A DNA stretch of 64,000 nucleotides from Alligator mississippiensis (lineage: Eukaryota > Chordata > Crocodylia > Alligatoridae), in NCBI RefSeq assembly GCF_030867095.1, contig NC_081831.1, positions 39,803,319 to 39,867,318 of the forward strand. The letters run 5' to 3'. The translations under genes and the position numbers were made by a program. Positions 1-10,649 of the stretch are shown here, piece after piece. How positions within the stretch are numbered: the first letter of the stretch is position 1; each line of letters opens with the position of its first letter. The notes beneath the pieces are model-generated. The model did no database searches and was not told where the DNA came from. It worked only from the letters and a program-made list of their open reading frames with translations.

Positions 1-289
1 ATTGGCTGTGCAGGTTAAATCAAAATCAAAGCTAAAGTTCTTATTTCATCTAAGACTGCAAGAGAAAGCAAAACCAAAACTAAAACTGTGATTAATTTTC
101 ATTTCACTTTCAGTTCAGCAAACACACAGAGCACTGTCTCAGTTCTTTCCTTGAGTTGGGGAAGTTGGAAGTGTTTGCATACAGTCTGTTAGTCTTTTAG
201 TGCTTCTGGTTTGAAGCAGTCATAATAATGCCTAATCAGAAAAAAAACTAGTGTGGGGCATCATTATAGTTCAAGCCACTGAATGAAGG
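1..289. other. AT-rich left edge, no gene seen
   Basis: AT-rich sequence with no supported coding potential. It lies directly upstream of the BED-finger remnant of the hAT element and may be that element's 5' non-coding part. I could not place the transposon's terminal inverted repeat or target-site duplication, so the left boundary stays open. Confidence 0.4.
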
Positions 290-459
290 AAGAAAGTTGG
301 TAGATGTAAATATTGTATTCTAACAACATAACAAGAATGGAGAAACATTTAATAACATGTAGAAACTGTCCTGAAAGAGTGCAAGCCATATACAGAAAGC
401 TAACACAACAAAGTGGTAGAAGAACATCATCTGAGAAAAGTCTACTTCAGGAATCCTAT

Positions 460-911
460 GTAAGTATACAAATTAATATGTTAAACAACACACACTATAG
501 ACTAGCATTTACATTGTTTTAAAACATTATAATTTTAAAAGTTGTTAATGCAACTCGACTATTCTTTCTTTATTTATTTAAAATATTTGTATCCTGCTTT
601 TCTGCTTGCACTAAGCACCCAAAGTGGCTTAGGCTTAACAATATATATATTTTTTTAAATTACATAATTAAATAAATAGTTAACTATTTCAACCCAGCAG
701 AGTGAGCTTAGTCCTCTGGCCAGTGGCAGAGGCCAGATTATACTTCCCTTTGGCTCTACAGTCCCAGGGCAACTGAGCAGCAAGTTCAGCAGCAGGTGTT
801 CTTTTTGGCAGGGAGGGAGGAAGCAAGCTCCCTGTCGCTTCTTCTTCTTCTGACGGATGAGGCCAGGCTACAATAGGCTAAAATAAAAATATTTTCCCCC
901 TTCTGTTGCAG
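460..911 (+). other. Intron-like segment within the hAT transposase
   Basis: GTAAGT at 460-465 and a pyrimidine-rich acceptor ending in AG at 910-911 bracket this segment. Removing it joins codon SEKSLLQESY directly to ELGSSSEIADL with no phase change. This is seen in the sequence; that it was spliced in the living element is inference. Confidence 0.5.
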
Positions 912-1352
912 GAACTTGGTAGCTCAAGTGAAATAGCAGATTTGCAAAAAATGGAAAATGAAAATGTTGAGTTGCCAGGTCTGGGGGAAAAAGAAGCAGG
1001 ATCTTCGCTTTCAAGATCACTGTCACCAGATATGTGATCCACCATGAGTAGCTGTTCAAGACAGTCAAGCTTTTTATCAAGCTTTGGGGACAAAATGTCA
1101 AAAGAAGATCAAGAAAAATCAGATGAGAGATTAGCTTGAGCTACATTTGCAAGTGGTACACCTTTATCCGTAACTGAAAATCAGTACTGGAAGGAACATT
1201 ACAAATTAATTGGCCCATCATATAAGTTACTGTCACATTATAGCTCATCACATTATTTCTTAGACAGAGTATGACAGAATTCAAACAATGTTATTCAAAA
1301 GATTGGTCAAGCAGAATCGCTGACTTTGATGTCAGATGGATGAACTGATATA

Positions 1353-1658
1353 CAGTAAAAGCTCTATTATTCGGCATCCCCCGCGAATCGGGGATGCCAG
1401 ATAACAAAATATGCCGGTTAATTGAGCGGCCCAAACAGGTGTTCTTGCCTGTTCGGGCCTCTGCTTCTCCTGCTGCCTCGCCTGCGGCACCTCCGACCCT
1501 CCTGCAGGCCCTATGGGCCCCGCGGGACAGAAGGCGGGCCCCGCGCAGCTTGTTATACCCCCGGGCTGTGGGGGCTCAGAGAAACTGGAAGTGCCACGGT
1601 GGGAACTTCCGGTTTTACTTTACCTTAGAAGCCGGCATGCCAGTTAACAGAGCACCTG
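1353..1658. mobile_element. Tigger/pogo-like MITE inserted in the hAT element
   Basis: A 306-bp GC-rich insert interrupts the hAT coding sequence. The left end reads CAGTAAAAGCTCTATTAT followed by TCGGCAT; the right end, reverse-complemented, reads CAGGTGCTCTGTTAACTGGC. The shared CTCT(A/G)TTA and GGCAT core resembles the TATCCGGCA termini of Tigger/pogo elements. A TA lies on the left flank; the right TA appears mutated. There is no transposase, so it is non-autonomous. It is younger than the hAT copy it sits in. Confidence 0.65.
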
Positions 1659-3104
1659 AACCAATATTTCTGGAAGCAATTGCTACCAAATCTCATCATA
1701 CAGGTGAATACATAGCCAAATTACTGAGTGAAGAGATTGAAAGTGCAGGTCTCTCCAGGATACAAGCCCTTGTAACTGATATTGTGAGTAACATGAAAGC
1801 TGCATGGCAAATATTAAAGGCAAAGTATCCTCATTTAATAGTACTTGGCTGTCTTGCTCATGGGTTGAATCTTCTGGCAAAGGACATAGTAAGTATGAAT
1901 ACAATGAAGACAACATTGGCAAGCTGCAAAGCGATTGTGAAGGTATTCAACAATCATCATGTTGCTAATCAGACTTTGAAGAAATTACAGAAAGAAAAGC
2001 AGGGGAAGGAAAGTGCACTTTCATTTTCAGGAGAGACTAGATGGGGCTTGGCTACAAAGTGTTTACATAGTTTGCTGCGCACAAAGAACTGTTTGTACTG
2101 TGCTTCCATAGATGACAGTATCCCAGATTATTCCCATGAACATTCGGAAGCAGATTCTCAATGATGATGTGTTCTGGGTTCGAGTTCAGGGAGCATTCAG
2201 TTTGCTACTACCAGTCTAAGTGGCTATCAAGAAACTTGAAGGAGATACACCAAGCTTTTCAAATATTCCAGAGATATTCAGACAACTGAATGAAAATCTA
2301 ATTGAGCTTGCTTTCTTCACCTCTACCCAAAAAAGAAGTAAAACAAATGTTTACTAAGAGATCTGAGTTTTGCTCTCATCCAGTTCATCTGGCAGCAAAC
2401 CTTTTCGATCCTCAACACAAAGGACAACATTTATCAGAAGATGAATTATCTACTGCTCTCAGTACAATTATGGAAGTAGCTAAGAATGTCCCCAACATCG
2501 ACAAAATAGCCGTGATGATAGACATTGCCAAGTACCGTGCAAAAGAAAAACTTTGGAGCAAAGAGATCATTTGGCAGGCAGCAGAGAATATGTCTCCTCT
2601 CACATGGTGGAAGGGATATTGTAACACCCGACTGTTGTCCAGGATTGCTCTAAGGATTCTAAGCATTCCACCAACACAGCTTCTTATAAACAGAACTGGA
2701 AGGCTTTCAGCTCAATCAAGACAAAAAAGAGGAATAGACTAACAAATAAACGCATAGCTAAGCTTGTTTCTATTTCTCAAAATCTCTTGCTTCTAGAGAA
2801 TCAGTCAGAAGCACAATTAGTAAAGAAGATGCAGTGTGATGATAAGTTGCCCTTGCCCATAGACTCATTGGTAAAACCATTCTTTAGCAAAAGAGAACGT
2901 GGTTCAAGTAGTTCTGAATCAGATTTGCCTCAATCTGATTCTGAAATGGAAATAGTAAGTAGTGCAAGTGATTCTACAGATAGTGACAATGAAACTGGAG
3001 GTGCCGCAATGACCTCAGTGAGTGGCTCAGTGTGTCTCCCTGCCATCACAGGTGGAACTGCTCATAGATCTTTTCTTGGGATGAGGCTGCCTTCTAGTTT
3101 CTCA

Positions 3105-3195
3105 GTGGGCATGTCTACACGTGCATTTACTGCGCAGTAAGTGGCTTTTAGGCCAGCATCTACACGTGCAGGCATTACAGCACAGTAAATGCAAG
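3105..3195. repeat. Fragment of a crocodilian-style palindromic MITE
   Basis: Contains two copies of TCTACACGTGCA and alternating GCAGTAA motifs, shared with the longer elements at 54898 and 62377. It looks like one decayed end of the same family. Crocodilian MITE families such as Chompy are known, but I cannot say this is one. Confidence 0.4.
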
Positions 3196-3451
3196 TGGTC
3201 AGTGGAAACAGCCCTGGGGCACACACAGGTCTATGAAGCAACAGCAGGAGCCAAGCTCAACATGAGTAAGAGCACCTGTCTGGCTGTGGGTGAGCTTGAG
3301 GACCTGGAATCCTTGGGGGTCTCTGTCCCCTGCAAAGGAAGGCCTACAGGTGATTTGCATGGGAATGCAGGTCCACGGGTGCATGTGCTATAATGAGTTT
3401 ATGGGTTTGTTGGGTGAGTTAAGGTATGGGAAGAAAAGTGTACTAGAAGGT
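3196..3451. other. Unassigned spacer
   Basis: Between the MITE fragment and the TA microsatellite. Reading frames are short and show no recognised domain. Confidence 0.4.
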
Positions 3452-3466
3452 GTATATATATAACTT

Positions 3467-3519
<53 letters not shown>

Positions 3520-3536
3520 CATATATATAAAGACAT
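3452..3536. repeat. (TA)n and TATATC microsatellite
   Basis: A pure alternating TA core of about 35 bp is flanked by CTATAT hexamer repeats and ends in TACATACATATATA. Simple-sequence DNA, expected to be length-variable. Confidence 0.9.
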
Positions 3537-3539
3537 ATA

Positions 3540-4890
3540 TTTTTACAAAAAAAGAAGTGTGCCTGGGTTTGGCCACCTCAGCTCCATTCTGTGTTCTGCT
3601 AAGGAGTTTCTTATTAATCCATTTTTACTGATCTAGAGACTTCTCTAGCATCCTTCCCCACTCAGTAACTCCCTCACCAATTCTAGCCCACTCTCCATCC
3701 CTTTTTGTGAGGGGGGTTAGGGATTTTCTTCTCCCCATGTTGGGGGCACAAATCTTGAAGAACTGATGTTGGTGACAAACCCTGGACAAACCTATCCAAC
3801 TCTGGATGGTTTTGTGACAGCTTGCTGCTGTCTGCATCCTGCTGTCTCCTTGTTGGAGTGAGTTATGCTGGGAGCACTCTTGCATCTCACAATGCCAGAG
3901 AGGTCTCTTGCCTGAGTTCACCACTCAGAGAGTGGCTGCATGGGCCAGATCCCCAGAGTGCTCACTCAGCCTCAGTCCATCTCTGGGAGAAGGGATTCTC
4001 CCCTGTTCTCAGGGAGAGCTGCTGGAGAGGCTTATAGGTTCCCTTTTTCCATGTGTCCTTCCCCACGTATTTGCAACTATTTCTGAGCAGAGATCTCGCC
4101 CACTACCCCAGGACATGCAGGAAAGGCTGATGGTGTGCACATGGATAAGACCTTTCTCAACCCCACAGAACAGTTCATTCAAGATCAAATTCCTTCAGAC
4201 ACAGCACTGGGCTCTGGGATCTCATGGCCTGGCATTCACACACAGTCCTTCTGAGAGCTATATCTGGGACCTTGCTACCTCTTCCCTGATGAAGACTGAG
4301 GCAGGATGTGCTCTCCAGCCTGGATGGCTTCATGTTGTATTGACCTCATTAGATAGGTCCTAAAGAACCAAAGCCTTGCTTAGTGTGCTTGGCATCAACC
4401 GAAACTAGCCCTTTCCTGACAACCACCTGGGGCTGAAAGCACTAACATGGCTAATAAGAGACAGTGCCATAAAGCTGTGGAGATTCAGCATCATGGAGGA
4501 GAACCATGGGATACCTGTCGGCAGCCTGCCCACCCCCAGGGAAAAGTACTGCTGAACCAATGCAACTGCAAGAAACTGAGGTAGTATGCCAGAGGTTGCA
4601 CATGTGTGCACCACTGCCCTCTGCTGGAAGTAAATGGAGCCATTCTGTCTCAAGGGAATTGTCCTTTGAGCTCAAGCAATGGGTGGTGTTGGCCTCCACA
4701 GGGAAAGCTATGTTCTGTTCCTGTTGCCCCTGTAACAAACCCAGAGGTCTTGGTGCACAGGGACAGCCAAGCAAGTCCTAGGTGGCCAGTCCATTAGAAT
4801 ACATTCTGCTAGCATACAGCAACTACCTTCACACTGGGAGGGAAGTTTGAGTCGTTATCCCTGTGTAACCTGAGTGCACCCCAGTATGTG
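3540..4890. other. Intergenic, nothing recognised
   Basis: Reading frames of 60-151 codons on both strands are overlapping, have unremarkable composition and match no family I know. No splice-consistent exon chain was seen. Confidence 0.4.
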
Positions 4891-5236
4891 CTCCCCCTCA
4901 CTTCAGTTGGAGGGGATACGTGGCCAGGCAGCAGTGCTGCAAGAGGGGTCTGCTGTGCAGGCCAGCCCCACTTTATCTTCTGTAGAGTCAGGCCAGGACA
5001 GCTTAACTATTTACAGGTTTATTAGTATACAGGTAACAATATTTACAGATTTATAAGAGAGTATTGGTAAATATATACAATATCCAGATCACCCAAATAC
5101 TGTTATGCTCTATAATCAAAGGCCCAAGGGTCCACCACCTCAAAAGGTCCCTATGCAGGTAAGACGCTGTCTGCAACAGGTTAAGTATAACAAAGGCAGA
5201 TAAACAACAGGTATCAACAGGTAAGTTCAGACAAGA

Positions 5237-5257
5237 ACAACAACAACAACAACAAAA
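5237..5257. repeat. (CAA)n microsatellite
   Basis: A short run of CAA triplets within the AT-rich half of the LTR-like segment. Confidence 0.85.
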
Positions 5258-5579
5258 AGTAAATACAGGTAAACCTCAAATAGATGACATAACCCAGATC
5301 ACATTATAGGATAACAATATATAAATAACTATTTACAAAATATGAGACAGAAGTCCCCCCTTCCAGGTACCAATGTGGCCGAGACCATTGGGCATTCCCC
5401 CAGGGTGCCAAACCCTGGCACCTCCCCTCTCCTAGGGGAAGTAAAGGGAGGATCCCAATACTTCCTCAGCCCCTGATGGGCCCCCCCTGGTCCCCAATCC
5501 CTCAGGACCCCCTCTCAGGGCTTCCTCCCCTGTGGGGACCCCTTCCCTGGGTACTCAAGGATCTGGGGAGCAGATCTGG

Positions 5580-5960
5580 GGCCGCCTTGTGTGGGTCCCA
5601 AAACCCAGGCCTTACCTTCTGCCCTCTGTTGGAGCTTGGGCTGCCTTGTGCGAGTCCCGAAACCCAGGCCCTGCCAGACCTCAGCCACGCTGTGCTGGTG
5701 CCTCCTGGGCGCCCGGCTTCACACTGGGGAGAGGTGCAAATCCGAGCTGCTACGTGCAGCTCCCAGGGTGTGGTGGCTCCATGCACCACCGTGTGCGCTG
5801 GGATCCTTGGCCACACATCCAGGGTAGCGGACCTGGGCCGCCACATGTGGCTCCCAGGGTCTGGTGGCCCCATGCACCGCTGTGTGCACCGAGTGTCCGG
5901 GGACCCAAGCCACCTCCTGCAGCTCCCAGGGTCTGCCCCATGCACCACTCTGTGCACTGG
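5580..5960. repeat. Imperfect tandem repeats, two unit types
   Basis: Two copies of a ~59-bp unit begin near 5581 and 5640 (both end in AAACCCAGGCC). Three copies of a ~60-100 bp unit follow from about 5750, each with CTCCCAGGGT, then CATGCACC, then TGTGTGC or TGTGCAC. The long overlapping frames here on both strands come from this GC-rich repetition and are not regarded as genes. Confidence 0.6.
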
Positions 5961-6250
5961 CTGGGGTGGTAGCTGAAGATGCTCACTGCTCTGGTCCTGC
6001 CAAGGAAGTCTTCTGGGGCTCTTCTGGGCAACAGCTTCTCTTCTGGGCAACTGCTAGGCAGCTCTCCCCAGCTCTTCTTAGCCCTGCCTGCTTCTTTGTC
6101 CCTCAACGTGTCTGCCGCATGTTGGGCATGCAGAGCCTTTTATTCAGTCTGGAGGCTCCACCTGAATGCAGGCTTCAACCAGGTCCAGAAGGGTCTTCGT
6201 CCCCCCACTCCGTGTAAGGGGTGAGACCAGCCCCACCCAGCCCTTAGCTG

Positions 6251-7162
6251 ATTAGCAATTGGTGGATGGGCTCCACCAACTGAAACAAAGATTTTCTACA
6301 CCTGTTCAAGCCGAGCTGGGTTGGTAAATCCGCCGCACCTGACTGCAGAACAGAACAAGCTGTCCTGCTATTGTCATCTGAGAAATATGGAGAACACCCA
6401 GCTTCCTTATGGCTCTGGATGCTTAGAAGAAATGTAGAGAACTGCAGAAAAACTGTTACCAACCAACTAGACAGGGCTTAAACTGACAGCCCTGTTAGTG
6501 GGCTCTGATGGAAGGGACATGGACATGGAAACTCAGATGCATCTGCTTAGGCCTTATACAAACCACCCAGATGTGGGCCTTCTGTCAGACAGCTCCAAGG
6601 CAGATGGGAATGCTGTATCGCTGAACGAGCAGGAATCGCTGGCCATTCTCTTGCCTTTCTGTTCTGCTCTGGGAAGAAGCAGAGCCATAGTGAACAAACA
6701 GGGTCATATTCTCTGCCTGGGGCCGCCATATGAGCTCACTGGCTTGTTGCAAGTGCACAGGTGGAACCGTGTGCACACAGGCCCCACACATCATAAATGT
6801 GACTTGCCCTTAGTCAAAAAACAAGTGAGCCATTGAATGCTCAGAGAACAGCCGGGTAGAGGCATCCAGCATACCCCCTTCCTGTAGACCCTGATGTCAG
6901 GCTGGCTAGCTCATGGTCAATTCCCTCTCCTCATGTCCCACCCACGCACATCCCAGCCACCACAGTTCTGCAGGACCTTGAGCTTCCTAGAGCTCCTATG
7001 GGGCTGTTAACTGTGCTTAGCTGTCTGGCCTAGACTTTTTTAAGGCCACCTATTCCCCCACCTGATGCAGGTAGACAGCTACCATATCACCTGAACTGGT
7101 TCTGTGGATTCGTTCACGGCAGTATTTTCATATGTAGTTCTGTAGGGTTAACTGCCCCAATC
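6251..7162. other. Intergenic, nothing recognised
   Basis: No gene, RNA or clear repeat identified. Small frames near 6498-6836 lack a domain or partner exon. Confidence 0.4.
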
Positions 7163-7170
7163 CACTAGGT

Positions 7171-7442
7171 GAGGGATGGCCAACCCACAGCACGCATGCC
7201 ACAAATGGCACAGTCAGCCTCTGTGTGTGGCACATAGCAGATTGGGGAGGGGACAGGCAGCACAGCAGTAGATAGTGTAGGGAGCAGAAAGCAAAGCAGC
7301 AGTTTAGGCAGGGAGCACAGGGCAGGGAGGAAAAGACAGCAGCAGATCAGGCAGGGGTAGTGGATCAGAGTGGCACTCAGGGGTGGAGGGGCATGCAGAG
7401 TTTAAGTAGTGGCATGCCTGCCAAAAACATTGGTGCCCACTG
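7171..7442. mobile_element. hAT-type MITE, copy 1 of a three-copy family
   Basis: A 272-bp element. The left end GAGGGATGGCCAACC and right end TTGGTGCCCACTG match the ends of the copy at 25851. Flanks are CACTAGGT (7163-7170) and GACTAGGT (7443-7450), an 8-bp target duplication with one mismatch, as hAT elements make. No coding capacity. Confidence 0.65.
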
Positions 7443-7450
7443 GACTAGGT

Positions 7451-9260
7451 AACTTTAAGCTTTTTGGGGCAGGGGCTTAGCTGAAATCATGGGTCTATTG
7501 ATGTTAGTAGGTGGGGCCCTAATTTCACCCTGTCTATTTTTTATTTCTAGTGCAGTGCAAAGTTACAAGGTGCCACTTTTTATTTAAAGGAACAGGAATA
7601 ACAGCTAAAAACACTGAGCAGCTATACCTCTTACTGGTTTTCCCAGGAGCCAGGGACTCTCAACAGTTCTATAAACCGGGGCACTTTTACATGGGTTCCA
7701 GTGGTGGTGGTGGGGGGCAGCTCTGAGAGCCGCTGTACTTAAAGCACCACAGTATCTTGTGTATCAGCATCCCTGTGCTTCAAAATGGCTACAACAACTC
7801 TCCAACCCTCAAGGAATCTGTGCATTCATCTGTCCTAAAGTTTGTGTCAGGCCAGGTAGCCTGGACTGTGGCAAGTGGCTAAGCATCTATGCTAGCAGAT
7901 GTTTCTTCCATCCCCAGTGCCATGGTCAGGGTCTAATGGGCCAGTTCCCTGTCTTTCAGAGCAGTGAGGGCTCATTCCAACTGTGGCAGCCCCTACTACT
8001 GCTTCCTAGGAACACTGCTTCTGCTACCATCCTGATGCCTCTGAACTTCCTCAGAAAAACATGGAGATGCCAGCTCCCACCCCCAACCCCATCCCCACTT
8101 CAGAGTTTTCACCTCATCTCAGTGCTCTAAATTCTTTCCATTCAGCTTCCGCATTCTTGCCACATTCCTGCACTCCTTGGCCTCTGACATGTATCGTGCA
8201 TCCTGTTTGTTAAACAAATAGCTCTGGTTTGAGTCACCTCAGTGGCTTCTGCAGGTGACGGAAGGCTAACTATAGGCAACAAAAGGAGGATATCTCCTCT
8301 CTACGCACGCCTAGACTAACCTGGAAACCATCCTCTGTGGCGGACCTTCCAGGAAACTGTAATGGAGAGGACGACAGCCCAGGGACCAGCTCAGTCCCCA
8401 CAGGACATGGTACTTCTGATGAGTTTTGTCCTGTTGACAGTGTTTGTTTGGGGCTGGGAGGGAAGGAGGGAAAGGAATCTAGTCCTAGAAGGATAGTGCA
8501 GGGCTTCAGCTCAGCTAGGAGCAGCACACCTGGCACAGGTGACAGGGTGACATAGTCACGCTGCCCTCTGCCCAATTCATAGGGAGGCCTGGCATCGTTT
8601 CTTCTTCCTTCCACCTTCCCTTATAGAAGGGTTGCAGGACTCACAGGATGGTCCGTGGGGCTTTACAATGGGTACAGTTCATCCTGAGAAGCCAGGGGGT
8701 TTGGATATGGTGACTCAGGAGCCCCCTTCCAATCTTTCCTATACTCCATGAGAGCTGCAGGTCTCAGAAGGAAGTGGTGGAGGGGAAGAAAGCCCTTTCT
8801 CATGGTTCTTAGGATGAGAAGGTTGAATGTTCCTGGTGGGGTGAAGCTTCCCAGGTCCCACTAGCGCATCTAGCTGTCTGGTGAGGGCACTCTACCTCAC
8901 CCACCATCCCCATCATTTGCCCATTTGCCTTGGAGGAAGATGGCAGGGACCTGCTTAAGGAAGGGAAGAGGTGGGGCAATAAGGATGACCTTGATGCGTC
9001 TCACTGCAATGCCTAACTCCTTTTAGTTCCTCTCTGCCAAATGCCAAGCTCCTTAGCACCCACCTCCCCATCCACCCCTCTAACCTGAATTACTATCTTG
9101 AAGCCTAACCCAGCTCTTGCTAAAGTCATGGGGATAATGGACCTGCATGTACATGCTTGCTCTGTCTGTAGTGTTACAAGATGACCTGAGAGCTAAAGAA
9201 CCTGGGAGCTAAAGGAGTTGGACTGTGTTTCCAGCTCTGGGAGTAAAGGGCGTTCTGGTA
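7451..9260. other. Intergenic, nothing recognised
   Basis: Mixed-composition DNA. Frames at 7759-8130 and 8270-8614 are not conserved in any way I can see and have no splice context. No RNA gene seen. Confidence 0.4.
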
Positions 9261-9264
9261 CGTT

Positions 9265-9440
9265 AGTGCAGGCGGGGTGGGGATCAGGACACCAGTTCCA
9301 GCCGCAACTCCCTGTGTGCTCTTGGGAAGGTCAATAACTGCTCTGTGTCTCGGCTTCTCTATCTTCCAAGTGGATTAGCAACACCCCCTCCTAAAGGTGC
9401 TGTGAGAAGGCTCACCCTGTCTGGAGAACTAGCACCACCA
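9265..9440 (+). repeat. MIR-like (CORE) SINE remnant
   Basis: Follows the MIR consensus order: ACACCAGTTCCAGC, then TGTGCTCTTGGGAAGGTCA, then CTCTGTGTCTCGGCTTCT, then CTCCTAAAGGTGCTGTGAG. This is the usual ACCTTGGGCAAGTCA / TGCCTCAGTTTC / GGGTTGTTGTGAGGA layout, strongly diverged. Ancient SINE copy. Confidence 0.65.
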
Positions 9441-9444
9441 TGAC

Positions 9445-10530
9445 CAAATTGATCTCACTGAAATGGCTTAGACCCTTAATGCAGAACCATTTCAACCAGT
9501 TTAAAGGCCTTTCCTCCATGTAGTAAGTCCTATGTGAGATAACCAGTGAGTTACCCAGGGACAAGGCCTGCACCCAGGGCTGCCCCTCAACAGAGCCCAC
9601 TAAGCCCATGGAGACGCTGGAGAGCAGTTGCTAGAGAAGGGTAGCAGAATTGCAAAAGGCTGGAGTAACCCCCAGGGCAGGGTTCTCAGGTAAACAGATG
9701 GGGAGCTCTAGTACAAAGGACACTGTGGGGGTGGGGGCTGGCTTCATTAATTCGCTGCCTTTGCTCTGCATTTCCCCATCTCACATGCAATGAAGAAAAG
9801 ACTTGGCCATAGTTTGAGGGGTTCAATCCCCTCCCTTCTCCTGCCCCTTCATGAACTTTTGGGGGTCTCTGCTCCAGAGAGGTTTTGTTTCCTCAGCACC
9901 ATCCCTCATTATGGGAATAGGTCCCAGAGGCGTTGTTGGGTCAGTCCAGAGGGCAGTGGGAGGCAAGCCAGCCCTCTCCGTAGAAGCTAGCGCCTCTGTC
10001 TGGTGCTCATAGGGTTAACTGTGGGAATGTGACATCTGGAAGGGTCAGAATCATTGGCTCATGGCTGTGGATGCAAGATCTGTGTCCTCTGCCCCCTGGG
10101 CCGTGACCCTTGCCCAAGCAGTAAGCCTGATACCCCCTGTATGCAGGAAAGTTCACACAAATCTTTTACATGTGCACCAACCTGCATGGGTCAAGAACCA
10201 GCCTCCCCTGCCTTGAAGTGGTTGTGCTGGCAGGAGCTGGGGCTAATCTGTGAGCTATGCCCTGTCAGAGCCCAGGGCTGTCATCTGGCACCATGATGCT
10301 TGCTCATAATGCACTGCCACCTAGCCCCAGGGCGGCACAGCATCCTGCCAGGGCAGTAAGGAGTGAGGATGGGGGAGGGGGCAGGAAGTCCTATAGTGTG
10401 CTCTCCCTCTAGCTACAGCACAGGCCCCCTCCAGTGCTGAGCTCTCTCCCAGACCTCATCACAGCAGCCAGGCAGGTACCTAGCACAAGGCAAGGCAAGG
10501 TGGGGTGGGGGTGCAGAGCAAAACTCATTT
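9445..10530. other. Intergenic, nothing recognised
   Basis: No supported feature. Frames at 9790-9990 and 10054-10296 are isolated and unmatched. Confidence 0.4.
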
Positions 10531-10645
10531 GCGTATTTCATTAATTGCAGAGACGGAAATAAACTGCAGCTTGTTTGTTGCCATGGCAACTGCATTTCAC
10601 ATCGTCGGTGTCAAGAAACTTTAGTTGCCATAATAATTAAAGGCA
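10530..10645. promoter_or_regulatory. Candidate conserved non-coding element with an RFX X-box
   Basis: A short AT-rich island in GC-richer surroundings, with homeodomain-like ATTAAT and TAATAATTAA, an octamer-like ATTTGCGTA, and the perfect palindrome GTTGCCATGGCAAC at 10577-10590. That palindrome fits the RFX X-box consensus (GTNRCC, then RGYAAC) on both half-sites. Sequence shows the motifs; conservation and function are inference. Confidence 0.45.
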
Positions 10646-10649
10646 GCTT

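Larger units (their letters stand above)
290..3003 (+). mobile_element. Decayed hAT transposon with BED-finger transposase
   Basis: Fossil of an autonomous hAT-superfamily DNA transposon. In order it shows the end of a BED zinc finger near 325-410 (RMEKHL, then CRNCPERV), a segment at 460-911 with intron-like ends, a spacer, an ATFASGTPLSV block near 1137-1170, a DUF659/RNase H-like core at 1660-2090 (VTDIVSNMKAAW, LGCLAHGLNLLA, GETRWG), and a hATC dimerisation end at 2300-2770 (HLAANLFDPQHKG, then NRLTNKRIAKLV). An acidic serine-rich tail follows to about 3000. The frame is broken by TGA codons at 1035 and 1137 (the second where a Trp is usual), by frame changes, and by a Tigger-like MITE at 1353-1658, so no active transposase is expected. 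Family: hAT with BED finger, as seen in ZBED-type genes. The outer ends were not located. Confidence 0.85.
4900..6250 (-). mobile_element. Possible solo LTR (unclassified LTR retroelement), fossil
   Basis: On the minus strand a TATA-like AATAAAAGG lies near 6150 and an AATAAA signal lies near 5015, about 1.1 kb downstream: a promoter-to-polyadenylation layout that an LTR would have. The part in between holds imperfect internal repeats and an AT-rich 3' half. No adjoining gag, pol or env remains were seen. The ends and a target-site duplication could not be fixed, so an unrelated repeat is equally possible. Confidence 0.3.

Noticed and set aside
1394-2164. 256-codon frame as a host ZBED-type domesticated gene
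   Set aside because: Its first 80 codons are a MITE insertion, upstream coding sequence has stops and the 3' part is in other frames, so it is a dead transposase and not a domesticated gene.
5476-6106. Several 118-182-codon frames on both strands
   Set aside because: They come from imperfect GC-rich tandem repeats inside the possible LTR; no protein family is recognisable.
9815-9840. tRNA-like GGGTTCAATCCC
   Set aside because: The T-arm-like word has no matching acceptor, D or anticodon stems around it.
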